Assembly: GCA_021234155.1 (NCBI GenBank)
Contig: JAJEKV010000039.1
Coordinates: forward strand, 13,991,091-14,055,090
Direction of reading: 5' to 3'
Length of the DNA: 64,000 bases
Origin: Isoetes taiwanensis
Taxonomy: Eukaryota; Streptophyta; Lycopodiopsida; Isoetales; Isoetaceae
Positions 20,473 to 29,771 of this stretch are shown in pieces (position 1 is the stretch's first letter; each line of letters begins with the position of its first letter). The notes under the pieces were generated by a model. It ran no database searches. It worked only from the letters and a program-made list of their open reading frames with translations, and was not told the DNA's origin. A program made the translations under genes and the position numbers.

Positions 20473-21883
20473 TGTTATAGCGTGTGTCTTCAATGGAACC
20501 CTAGATCGGACGATCATGGATTTGATTGACCAACGGTGGAGATGATGTGTGCGTGTCTTCAGCTAAAGTTTCATCTTGACAATGGCTCCAATATGATTAA
20601 CTCAATCCGGCAGTCGAACGATGAAAGGGAAAAGGGAAAAAGGAAAAGGGGAAGGGAAAAGGAGAGAAGGAAAAGGAAAAGTGAGAGAGAAAGGACAAAA
20701 GGAAAAAAGGAAACGGGAAAAGGGAAAAGGAGAAATAAGAATATGAAAAAATAAAAAATGGAAAAGGAAAAATAGAAAACAAAAAAGGGGGGAAGAAGGA
20801 AAAAGAAACAAAAAAGGGTAAGGAAGGGAAAACAAAAGAGAAGGAGAAAAGGGAAAAGGGGAAGATAAAATGACCGATGGCCAAAATTCACTCAATCCGA
20901 TAGTCAAAAAGGGAAATCGGAAAAGGGGAAGGGAAAAAAGGAAGAGGGAAATAAAGATAAAGGGAAACAAAAACAAGAAAAAAATGGAAAAGGAAAAAAA
21001 GAAAAGGAAAGAGGAAAAGGAAAAAAAAAGAAGGAAAGAAGAAAAAAAGGTAAAAAAGGGTAAAAGTGAAAAAGAAATGAAGTGAAAAGAAGTAAAAAAA
21101 AAAAAATAAAACTAGGAAGGACGAAAAAGGAATTAGAAAGGATGAAAAAAGAAAGATGGGAAAAGGAAAGGAAAAGGAAATGGAAAAGGGGATGAAAAAA
21201 GGAGAGGTAAAAAAAGGGGAAAAGGGTAAGAAAGTAAAAGGTGGGAAAAGGAGAAAAAGTTAAGGGAAAATAAGAAAAGGTGGGAAGAAGGGGACAAACA
21301 AAAGCATGGGAAAAGTGAAATGGAAAGGACAAAAAAGAAAAAAGAGGGAGGAAAGGGCAAAAGAGAATCTAGGAAAAGGGCACGAGGAAAAGGGGAAAAG
21401 GGAAAGGGCGTGGAAAAAACGGGAAGAGAGAAAGGGTGAAGAGAGAGGAAAAGGGAAGCAAAAAGAGCATCTAGAAAAAGGGAGACGAAAAAGATGGAAA
21501 AAAGGAGGAAAAGGGTGGTGGAAAAGTAGAAGAGGCAAAGGGTAAGGAACAAGGAACAGAAAAGGAGGAAGGGGAAAAGGGCATGGGACAAAAGGGAGGA
21601 AGAAAAGAGTGATTAAAGGGGAAAAAGAAAGGGAAAAATAGCATGGGAAAGGGAAAAGTAACAAGAAAAATAGGAAAGGAGAAATTGGAAAGGCAAAAAG
21701 GGGGAGGAGGATGGAGAAAGAAGGAAATAGAAAGAGGCACATAAAAAAAGTTGAGAAAAGGGAATAGAAAGAGGCATATGAAAAGGGAAAGGGAAAGGGA
21801 AAGAGAAAATGAAAAGGAAGCGGAAAGGAAAAGGAAAGGGAAAAAGGGCACGGGGAAAAGCGAAAGGGTGGGGAAAGGATGTG
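20473..21883 (+). repeat. Second subrepeat leader and long homopurine tract
   Basis: A new copy of the subrepeat head (20473-20620) is followed by about 1.26 kb that is nearly all purine on the + strand, with rare C or T. No gene. Confidence 0.85.
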
Positions 21884-22190
21884 AAAGGACAGGGGAATTT
21901 TATTTGGAGGGTTTTTTTGTGGATGGCTTGGAGGGTTTTAGAAGAGAATATTCCTTAGAATATTTTGTTATCACATGTTGTACTAGTTGCCATTTTTTTG
22001 GTAACATGTATCAGAATGAACATATACCAGAATGAATTCTGTACGAGTCAACGTATAGCTAAATCAAAATGGACTGAATAATATATGTATTGCATACATT
22101 CACTAATATATACAGTGCAGGTTACCAGCCACACTATTAACTATTAGAATTTGATATGAAAAAGCGCGTACAAAAAACTGTCGTTCTTCC

Positions 22191-22838
22191 TCAAGGAAGG
22201 AGCCTATGTAGAACATCCTCTGTCAATACAGGCTGAATGATGTCCAAAAAAAACCTAGGGTCATGGTTGAGGACTTTCGCAAATACGTACATCAGATGTT
22301 TGCATGGAATATATACCCTTTTCAGCTCTCTGACCATGAAATCCGGGCATGTGCATGTGGGATGCTTGCAGACCCTTACTGTATAAGTTTCATCTGGTCG
22401 ACGCACCTGGTACTCAACATCCGTGTGGTGGATATTGACCTTTCTGGACTCTATATCACACTCTAGTTGTAAAGCTTGATTAAGCTTTGTTTCAGCTTCT
22501 ACACAAAGCTTCCCTCGTCTGTTCATGCGCTTCCCAAAACGTTCCATGAAGTGGGAAGAGCTGTTAACAGTAGGAGAATTCACACTAGTCACATTGGGAA
22601 TTGAGCTCCTTGGATTAATCCCTCTAATAGAAAAGTTTCCTTTCTCCAATGTTTCCAACTCTGCACTAGTGATATTCACACCCTTTGCTTTCTGTGCCAA
22701 TCTGGCCGGGCGAGTAGGTGTGGCTATGATGCCCGCGAATGGATAGTAGGTATCTTTGCACATTTTGAGGACAAAACCAAAACCTTTGTGTGACCTCTCT
22801 ACCATTTGCTTTCCTTTGCCCGTTGAAGCATGGTGCAA
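22191..22838 (-). pseudogene. Mutator-like transposase, C-terminal part with SWIM zinc finger
   Basis: Open for 215 codons. Residues about 155-190 contain CTCPDF ... YIPCKHLMYV, the CxC...CxH SWIM zinc finger found at the C-terminus of Mutator transposases and FAR1-type proteins. The N-terminal part resembles the region before it but the catalytic DDE core is not in this frame. Upstream on the same strand (23258-23730) further fragments continue the protein in broken frames. Confidence 0.68.
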
Positions 22839-23257
22839 TAGTGGATTCTCAGACGTACCCTATTAATTTCAGAATTGCATCTTGACCATTGGACTTGATT
22901 CTACCTTGACATCTTATTTTACTACCAGCTCCTTCTTCCGATAGCCCAATCCTCGGGCGGCATATCATACAATTGACAAGATATGTAGCATCATCAAAAA
23001 ATTATATTCCGCTTCTTTGAAGCATCTACCCTAACTCTAGAGCGAGTATGGGCCCTCTTACGGACGATGACTACTTAACCTACATCCTTGCTATATTCTC
23101 AGGCTATCTACGGTCCTTTTAGAATAGTCGATTATTTCCTCCGAACCCAAGCATGAATGGGTCGTATTCCACTATGTAAAACCGCCGAGTTCACTATTTT
23201 GACACAAAGCGAGGCGGGGGTAACATTACTAGTCATTGAAGTGCCCATTCTACAGCA

Positions 23258-23730
23258 TCAAAGTATCCATACCGGACCTATTCCAACAAAATTATGCTCT
23301 CTATGGGCTTTGCACTTTGCACTTTGCAAAGACTTAATTGCCCGATCGTACAAGCATGCATCGTACAAGGATAATTTATTCACATACCCTCTTGATGCCA
23401 ACCAACTAGCATGCACAGATTCAGATAGATTGGTGTTAGGGATTTGAGCATCAGTTGCTAGATTCACTCCATCCTCCATAAAGTTGCCCCATCTGCTCAC
23501 TCTTTGATGCCACCATGCTAGCCATGAGCCTAAGGAACTTATGTCTGAAGGGCTAGTTTTTCCAGGCCACCAATTGACAATATTCTGAAAAGCAACTTCA
23601 GCATCTTCCGCAGTGGGTGCGGATCTCCAGGCCCTGCACAGTCTATGTTCTTGTGATATGTTCTGAAGACACTGTTCCCAAAAGCGTCATTTGCAGTGAA
23701 AGCAAGAATCTCACAATCGTTTTCAGCCAT
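23258..23730 (-). pseudogene. Upstream fragments of the same transposase-like gene
   Basis: Two frames (23258-23500 and 23539-23730) read in order toward the SWIM part. The phrase NLSESVHASWL followed by SLYDACLYDRAI resembles transposase sequence between core and SWIM finger in Mutator-like elements. Frames are interrupted, so no protein is expected. Confidence 0.45.
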
Positions 23731-24160
23731 TGCTTGAAGAAAAAATTTGTGCTACACAGACAACACACCCTTTGCGAACACAGACAACACACCCTCTGCG
23801 AAACTAGAATGCTAATACAAGAAAATCCGTTAACACATTAAATCCCTTGGCACATTAAATTTGGGCCACAAATAATTATAATTAGCGAAATGCACTACTA
23901 CAATTTCGTAAGATAATTAAATTTGTACCTTTCTTGCCCGTTGAAATTTTACCACATTAATTATATACGTTATAGAATTGTCCGTTTATTTGCAAAAACT
24001 AGAAAATTGTGCTTCCTTTAAAATTGTTCTATCATTTTAAAAAAGTTGACTTTCATTTGTTAAAAAATCTAAGTTCATTAGGAAAAAAATTTGGAAAAAA
24101 GTTTTCTTCGTTTCAAAAAAGAACGACCAGGGGGAAATCGCGGATCCTTTTGGACGTAGT

Positions 24161-24660
24161 GCGGCGGCGCTCCCCATTGTTCCTGTGCAAGCGGAAATGA
24201 CTGTGGGCCTCCCTCCACAGCGCTATAACAGATTTTGACAACTGGTAAATAATCTTCTTTTGATTTTTCTGTACTTCTTCTTTTGATTTGAAAAAAAACT
24301 TCTGCCTTCCAGATCGAGCGCGGCGGCGCTCCTCAAAGTTTTTGTGCAATCCGGACTCCAGACACATCGCTATTACAGGTAATAGATCTGTCTTAAGCTT
24401 TTTTTTCTGAACTACTTTGAAAAAAATACTATTCTTCCTTTGAATAAAATACTGTTCTTCGTGATCCGGAATGGGGTCTTCCAGACCGAGTGCGGCGGCG
24501 CTGCTCCAACTATTTGTGCAATCCAGTTCGTTAAATATATCCTTCAAAGTTTATCTCCAGCTCCATACTCCAGCTAGGCCGGAAATCCAGTTTTCTTTAG
24601 TGCCTTTTGGACATAGTGCGGCGGCGCTCCTCCATGGATTTGTTCAGCTCTAGCTCCTTG
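24161..24660 (+). repeat. Four diverged units marked by GCGGCGGCGCT
   Basis: GCGGCGGCGCT occurs at 24161, 24320, 24492 and 24618, each followed after about 15-20 bases by TTGTGCA or TTGTTCA and preceded by a GA or GT-rich phrase. Units are 126-172 bp long and diverged. Confidence 0.65.
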
Positions 24661-25130
24661 GACTAGCCTAAGTGACCCCGGACTCTTCTGGATATAGCAG
24701 ATATTGGCTTTTGGATATGCCTCCTTTTATGCCCAATAGCATTGACCTTAGACCCTATGTGCAAGTAATAGATGGGCTATAGTGAATTGTAAACCTTCTG
24801 TTCAAATTGTAATACTTAATTATGTGCAAGGCCTTTTAACAGAGATAACTTCTAGATGCATTTGGGGCTAGCAGGTTGATGTTCAGAGCTGCAGGCATAG
24901 GTCCAGGCTGCAGTGTCACCAAGTTGTAATCCCTATGTCTTTGGCCAAGAGGTACCAGTTCAATATCATGTTGTTGAATTCCTGATCCGTTTGCATCTTA
25001 CTTATCCCTTTTGTGGTTAGCTTCTATTTCCTATCGCTGTTTCTTTGCTTTAAATTCAACACATAACGAGCAGCTTTTGCATAAATTAGAAGGGTGCCAT
25101 ACATAAGTTATATTAACTAGGCAAACTTTG
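24660..25130. other. Unassigned interior of Mutator-like element
   Basis: No coding sequence recognised; ordinary AT-rich intergenic or intronic composition. Confidence 0.4.
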
Positions 25131-25134
25131 TGCT

Positions 25135-25280
25135 GCAGGGATCAGCCCTCCATCATCACTTTTGCTGCAGAAATCAGCGTAGCTCGCAGACTTGCTGATG
25201 CACGCCCAAGAACAGTAAAGCCTTCCTTATCTTCTATGTCCACATCTGCTCCATGTCTAATCAACAACAGTGCAACCTAC
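25135..25280 (-). pseudogene. Captured ankyrin-repeat exon
   Basis: The - strand reads LLIRHGADVDIEDKEGFTVL, the core of an ankyrin repeat, then GRASASLRATLISAAKVMMEG. A CATGTAG acceptor precedes it. Only one exon is present, so it is a gene fragment inside the Mutator-like element. The parent gene is unknown. Confidence 0.6.
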
Positions 25281-25401
25281 ATGATAAGAGCATCTTCTAC
25301 ACCTCAAAACCAATGGCAAAAGCAAAATTTGATGTGAAAATCTAAAAAACCCTCTAAACCCTTCCAAAAAAAACCCTCTAAAAATTCGCACTCAAAGGAC
25401 A

Positions 25402-25793
25402 AGGGAAGCAGAAAAGGGAATGTAAAGTTGAAAAAGGGCACGAGGAAAAGGGGAGAGGGAAATGGGAAAAGAGATGGAAAAAAGGGCACGTGATCAAGAG
25501 AAAGTGGGTGGGGAAAGGAAGAAAAAGGGCACATAAAAAGGTGAGCAAAAGAGAACGGAAAAAATGCATGGGAAACGGGAAAGAGAAAAAGAATAGGAAA
25601 AGGAAAAGGAAGGGAAAAAACAAAGGGAAAAATAGAAAGAGCTGGGGAAAGATAAAAAAAAGAAAGGAAAAAAGCCCATCAAAAAAAAAGAGAAAGGGAA
25701 AAAGGGGAAGGGGAAAGGGAAGGTAAAGGGAGGGACAAGGGGATTAAAAAAAGAAAAAAAAAAAGAGAGAACGAAAAAATGGTAGAATGAATA
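25402..25793 (+). repeat. Homopurine tract, 3' part of Helitron copy 1
   Basis: Collinear with 38932-39305 and 45360-45755 in the sister copies; leads into the Helitron terminal hairpin. Confidence 0.85.
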
Positions 25794-26060
25794 GGTTTTT
25801 GTCCGCACAGATTTCTAATTTATGCCCAGCAACGCTGGGCACCACTAGTAGAGTTAGAATATTTAGCCTATTGAATTGCCCATAGCAGCCACATAGAACC
25901 CCAGATAGCGAGCCCTAACTAAAGAGCACTATGTAAAAGTTAAACCAATAGTACCCTGGTTTCTATGCAAGATCTTCAGTGCTACTCCATAATTCTTTGG
26001 AATAGCTTCGATGATAAGCTTTTATCGACAACAGGACTTGATGGTAGATCAACACTAATA

Positions 26061-26121
26061 GGTGGATTAGCGCGTTTGACTTCGGATCAAAAGGTCGTGG
26101 GTTCAATTCCCACTGTGGTCA
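26061..26121 (+). pseudogene. tRNA-Arg lacking its 5' end
   Basis: The first 14 bases (acceptor and start of the D-arm) are deleted; the rest is consensus. The same deletion occurs in array 4 at 46021. Confidence 0.8.
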
Positions 26122-26177
26122 ATATGGCAACAACATTCTAAGATCTGTCCAATCGATACATAAAAATACAACTACTA

Positions 26178-26258
26178 TGTTGAGAATGGGATTTGAACCC
26201 ATGCCCTTTTGGACCAGAACCTTAATCTGGCGCCTTAGACCAACTCGGCCATCTCAAC
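26178..26258 (-). tRNA. tRNA-Leu(AAG)
   Basis: Full 81 bases; one substitution in the variable arm (a C to T on the + strand). All stems pair; anticodon AAG. Confidence 0.87.
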
Positions 26259-26353
26259 ATAATTGCACTATGTAAACGTTAAACCAACAGTACCCTGGTG
26301 TCTATGCAAGCTTTTATCGACAACAGGACTTGATGGTATATCAACACTAATAG

Positions 26354-26427
26354 GGCTGCATTGCGCAGTGGATTAGCGCGTTTGACTTCGGATCAAAAGG
26401 TCGTGGGTTCAATTCCCACTGTGGTCA
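26354..26427 (+). tRNA. tRNA-Arg(UCG)
   Basis: Complete; position 9 is T instead of A. Other arms consensus. Confidence 0.87.
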
Positions 26428-26483
26428 ATATGGCAACAACATTCTAAGATCTGTCCAATCGATGCATAAAAATACAACTACTA

Positions 26484-26564
26484 TGTTGAGAATGGGATTT
26501 GAACCCATGCCTTTCTGGATCGTAACCTTAAATCGGCGCCTTAGACCAACTCGGCCATCTCAAC
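26484..26564 (-). pseudogene. tRNA-Leu with altered anticodon arm
   Basis: CAG to CGT and CTG to CGG type changes disrupt the anticodon stem. Confidence 0.65.
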
Positions 26565-26706
26565 ATAATTGCACTATGTAAAAGTTGAACCAATAGTAGC
26601 CTGGTGTCTATGCAAGATTTTCAGTGCTACTCCATAATTCTTTGGAATAGCTTCGCTGATAAGCTTTTATCGACAACAGGACTTGATGGTAGATCAACAC
26701 TAATAG

Positions 26707-26785
26707 GGCTGCATAAAGCGCCTTGATGGATTAGCGCGTTTGACTTCGGATCAAAAGGTCGTGGGTTCAATTCCCACTGTGGTCA
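26707..26785 (+). pseudogene. tRNA-Arg with D-arm insertion
   Basis: GCGCAGTGG is replaced by a longer AAGCGCCTTGATGG; anticodon and T-arms are intact. Confidence 0.7.
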
Positions 26786-26841
26786 ATATGGCAACAACAT
26801 TCTAAGATCCGTGCAATCGATGCATAAAAATACAACTACTA

Positions 26842-26921
26842 TGTTGAGAAAGTATTTGAACCCATGCCCTTTCGGACAAGAACCTAAATCTGGCGCCTTA
26901 GACCAACTCGGCCATCTCAAC
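26842..26921 (-). pseudogene. tRNA-Leu, 80 bases, T-stem deletion
   Basis: GAATGGGA is replaced by GAAAGTA on the + strand, breaking the T-stem. The same allele is in array 4 at 46812. Confidence 0.7.
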
Positions 26922-27062
26922 ATAATTGCATTATGTAAAGTTAGTCCAATAGTACCCTTGTGTCTATGCAAGATCTTGAGTGCTACTCCATAATTCTTTG
27001 GAATAGCTTCGGTGATAAGGTTTTATCGACAACAAGACTTGATGGTAGATCAACACTAATAG

Positions 27063-27136
27063 GGCTGCATAGCGCAGTGGATTAGCGCGTTTGACTTCGG
27101 ATCAAAAGGTCGTGGGTTCAATTCCCACTGTGGTCA
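27063..27136 (+). tRNA. tRNA-Arg(UCG), consensus copy
   Basis: All four arms match the array consensus. Anticodon TCG within loop CTTCGGA; T-loop TTCAATT; discriminator A. A CAA motif precedes the 5' end. Confidence 0.94.
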
Positions 27137-27192
27137 ATATGGCAACAACATTCTAAGATCCGTGCAATCGATACATAAAAATACAACTACTA

Positions 27193-27270
27193 TGTTGAGA
27201 ATGGGATTTGAAGCCATGCCCTTTCGGACCGTAACCCGACCGCTTTTTAGACCAACTCGGCCATCTCAAC
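27193..27270 (-). pseudogene. tRNA-Leu remnant
   Basis: T-loop has GAAGCC variant and the anticodon arm is shortened and scrambled (78 bases). Related allele at 12166 and 47159. Confidence 0.75.
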
Positions 27271-27410
27271 AAATTGCATCATGTAAAGTTAGTCCAATAG
27301 TACCCTTGTGTCTATGCAAGGTCTTGAGTGCTACTCCATAATTCTTTGGAATAGCTTCGATGATAAGGTTTTATCGACAACAGGACTTGATGGTAGATCA
27401 ACACTAATAG

Positions 27411-27484
27411 GGCTGCATAGCGCAGTGGATTAGCGCGTTTGACTTCGGATCAAAAGGTCGTGGGTTCAATTCCCACTGTGGTCA
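27411..27484 (+). tRNA. tRNA-Arg(UCG), consensus copy
   Basis: All arms match the consensus, as at 27063. Confidence 0.94.
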
Positions 27485-27540
27485 ATATGGCAAAAACATC
27501 CTAAGATCCGTGCAATTTATGCATAAAAATACAACTACTA

Positions 27541-27621
27541 TGTTCAGAATGGGATTTAAACCCATGCCCTTTCGGACCAGAACCTTAATCTGGCGCCTTA
27601 GACCAACTCGGCCATCTCAAC
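27541..27621 (-). tRNA. tRNA-Leu(AAG), box B variant
   Basis: Full length, anticodon AAG, but the invariant T-loop C is T and the acceptor has one G:G mismatch, as at 12710. Likely poorly transcribed. Confidence 0.7.
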
Positions 27622-27763
27622 ATAATTGCACTATGTAAAAGTTAAACCAATAGTACCCTAGTGTCTATGCAAGATCTTCAGTGCTACTCCATAATTCTTT
27701 GGAATAGCTTCGCTGATAAGCTTTTATCGACAACAGGACTTGATGGTAGATCAACACTAATAG

Positions 27764-27837
27764 GGCTGCATAGCGCAGTGGATTAGCGTGTTTGACTTCG
27801 GCTCAAAAGGTCGTGGGTTCAATTCCCACTGTGGTCA
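27764..27837 (+). tRNA. tRNA-Arg(UCG)
   Basis: Complete; last anticodon-loop base is C instead of A, D-stem has one wobble pair. Confidence 0.87.
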
Positions 27838-27893
27838 ATATGGCAACAACATTCTAAGATCCGTGCAATCGATGCATAAAAATACAACTACTA

Positions 27894-27974
27894 TGTTGAG
27901 AATGGGATTTGAACCCATGCCCTTTCGGACCAGAACCTTAATCTGGCGCCTTAGACCAACTCGGCCATCTCAAC
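27894..27974 (-). tRNA. tRNA-Leu(AAG), consensus copy
   Basis: Complete 81 bases, all stems paired, box A and box B intact, T-run terminator downstream on its strand. Confidence 0.94.
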
Positions 27975-28116
27975 ATAATTGCTTTATGTAAAAGTTAATC
28001 CAATAGTACCCTGGTGTCTATGCAAGATCTTCAGTGCTACTCCATAAGTCTTTGGAATAGCTTCGATGATAAGGTTTTATCGACAACAGGACTTGATGGT
28101 AGATCAACACTAATAG

Positions 28117-28191
28117 GGTCCGCATAGCCGCAGTTGGATTAGCGTTTGACTTGGATCAAAAAGGTCGTGGGTTCAATTCCCACTGTGGTCA
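28117..28191 (+). pseudogene. tRNA-Arg with CAG/CTG-type changes
   Basis: Single-base indels in acceptor, D-arm and anticodon loop (CTTGGA); T-arm intact. Confidence 0.65.
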
Positions 28192-28247
28192 ATATGGCAA
28201 AAACATCCTAAGATCCGTGCAATTTATGCATAAAAATACAACTACTA

Positions 28248-28328
28248 TGTTCAGAATGGGATTTAAACCCATGCCCTTTCGGACCAGAACCTTAATCTCG
28301 GCGCCTTAGACCAACTCGCCATCTCAAC
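28248..28328 (-). pseudogene. tRNA-Leu, indels in anticodon and D arms
   Basis: Box B variant TTTAAA; an extra base in the anticodon stem and a missing base in the D-arm. Confidence 0.65.
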
Positions 28329-28468
28329 ATAATTGCACTATGTAAAAGTTAAACCAATAGTACCCTAGTGTCTATGCAAGATCTTGATGCTACTCCATAA
28401 TTCTTTTGAATACCCTTTGATAAGCTTTTATCGACAAACAGGACTTGATGGTAGATCAACACTAATAG

Positions 28469-28545
28469 GGTCGCATAGCGCAGAGTGGATTTAAGCGTGT
28501 TTGACTTGGCTCAAAAGGTCGTGGGTTCAATTCCCACCGTGGTCA
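28469..28545 (+). pseudogene. tRNA-Arg with indels
   Basis: Insertions in D-arm; anticodon loop shortened; acceptor 3' side CCGTGG for CTGTGG. Confidence 0.65.
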
Positions 28546-28602
28546 ATATGGCAACAACATTCTAAGATCCGCGGCAATCTATGCATAAAAATACAACTAC
28601 TA

Positions 28603-28681
28603 TGTTGAGAATGTAATTTGAACCCATGCCCTTTCGGACCGTAACCTTAATCCGCGCTTTAGACCAACTCGCCATCTCAAC
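28603..28681 (-). pseudogene. tRNA-Leu with anticodon-arm changes
   Basis: 79 bases; T-stem GTAA variant; CAG to CGT and CTG lost in the anticodon stem. Confidence 0.65.
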
Positions 28682-28822
28682 ATAATTGCACTATGTAAAA
28701 GTTAAACCAATAGGACCCCGTGTCTATGCAAGATCTTCAGTGCTACTCCATAATTCTTTGGAATAGCTTCACCGATAAGCCTTTATCGACAACGGGACTT
28801 GATGGTATATCAACACTAATAG

Positions 28823-28897
28823 GGTCTGCATAGCGCAGATGGATTACGCGTTTGACCGGATCAAAAAGGTCGTGGGTTCAATTCCCACCGCGGGTCA
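28823..28897 (+). pseudogene. tRNA-Arg with deleted anticodon loop bases
   Basis: GACTTCGGATC is reduced to GACCGGATC; acceptor 3' side CCGCGGG. Confidence 0.65.
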
Positions 28898-28953
28898 ATA
28901 TGGCAACAACATTCTAAGATCCTTGCAATCGATACATAAAAATACAACTACTA

Positions 28954-29034
28954 TGTTGAGAATGGGATTTGAACCCATGCCCTTTCGGACCGTAACCTTA
29001 ATCGGGCGCCTTTAGACCAACTCGCCATCTCAAC
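28954..29034 (-). pseudogene. tRNA-Leu with CAG/CTG-type changes
   Basis: CAGAACC is CGTAACC, CTGGCGCC is CGGGCGCC, and GCC is lost from the D-arm. Confidence 0.65.
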
Positions 29035-29170
29035 ATAATTGCACTATGTAAAAGTTAAACCAATAGTACCCCGGTATCTATGAAAGATCTTCGCTACTCC
29101 ATAATTCTTTGAATAGCTTCACGATAAGCTTTTATCGACAACAGACTTGATGGTAGATCAACACTAATAG

Positions 29171-29250
29171 GGCTGCATAAATAAGCAAAGGGATTAGCGT
29201 GTTTGACTTCTGGATCAAAAGGTCGTGGGTTCAATTCCCATCGCGGGTCA
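29171..29250 (+). pseudogene. tRNA-Arg, last unit of array 2, scrambled D-arm
   Basis: Acceptor 5' side intact, D-arm replaced by AATAAGCAAAGGG, acceptor 3' side ATCGCGGGTC. Confidence 0.65.
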
Positions 29251-29272
29251 ATATGGCAACAACATTCTAAGA

Positions 29273-29758
29273 TGATGCGTAAAAAGACGATATACTCGGT
29301 CTCAAGACGATACCATGATCTTGCTATGAAAGACCGCCACGCGTACACGCCATTCCAAGTGCCGGTCAACATAATTGCGTATGTAGTTAAAACCAAAGCG
29401 GCCCTAGGGGGCAACTTTGTAAGGGTGCACATACTTATTAATGTGCGCACTTTAGACCTTTAACCAATACCAAGGGTCATGGAAACCGTGACCCTAACCG
29501 ATAGCCTACATAAGGCCACCAATGGCAACCCTAACTTTTCCCTTTTTCATAAAATCCCACGGACCTTCCGAGCTCGCTTTCACGCATTTCAAGAGTCAAT
29601 CCCGACTCCCAAGATTCGGCTCGAAAGCACTCTAGTTTCGTCCGATTTCCTTCAATCAAGTATCCCCAAGCAAGATGCTGACATGGACGATTCGGATCAA
29701 GAGGAGCAAAAGCCGAGGACCAGGTATTTCGTCAATTCAATAGCCTAACCATTAGGCA
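29273..29758 (+). repeat. Shared flank after array 2, candidate first exon
   Basis: Same flank as 13739-14194. Here the ATG at 29683 opens MDDSDQEEQKPRTR before the donor CAG|GTATTT (29723/29724), a more gene-like acidic start than in the other copies. Confidence 0.55.
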
Positions 29759-29771
29759 TCTTATATTATAA

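Larger units (their letters stand above)
21892..25393 (-). mobile_element. Mutator-like transposon with 8-bp target duplication
   Basis: Flanked by the direct repeat AAAGGACA (21884-21891 and 25394-25401); other Helitron copies have this site once, unbroken. Its ends are inverted and similar: GGAGGGTTTTTTTG at the left faces CAAAAAAAACCCTCTA at the right. It encodes a transposase relic with a SWIM zinc finger and carries an ankyrin exon. Confidence 0.78.
14195..25848 (+). mobile_element. Helitron copy 1 with two nested elements
   Basis: Starts TCTTATATAT after an A. Ends with the hairpin GCCCAGCAACGCTGGGC (25824-25840), four bases, then CTAG followed by T. These are Helitron ends. No Rep/helicase gene is seen, so it is non-autonomous. 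It is filled with homopurine DNA and interrupted by a polymerase-lambda-bearing segment (about 14665-20342) and a Mutator-like element (21892-25393). Confidence 0.85.
25931..29272. repeat. tRNA array 2: tandem 353-bp Arg/Leu units
   Basis: Arg copies at 26061 (5' truncated), 26354, 26707, 27063, 27411, 27764, 28117, 28469, 28823 and 29171, spaced 348-357 bp; Leu copies between them on the - strand. From about 28100 onward almost every CAG/CTG in the unit is altered, while the first part is cleaner. The variant order matches array 4. Confidence 0.95.

Noticed and set aside
20571-21851. Long - strand frames rich in Phe, Pro, Ser and Leu (also near 14308, 29870, 38135, 44356, 60338), and their Lys/Glu/Gly/Arg-rich + strand partners
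   Set aside because: They are produced by homopurine DNA, which has few stop codons. Several frames overlap on both strands and no domain or start context is present.
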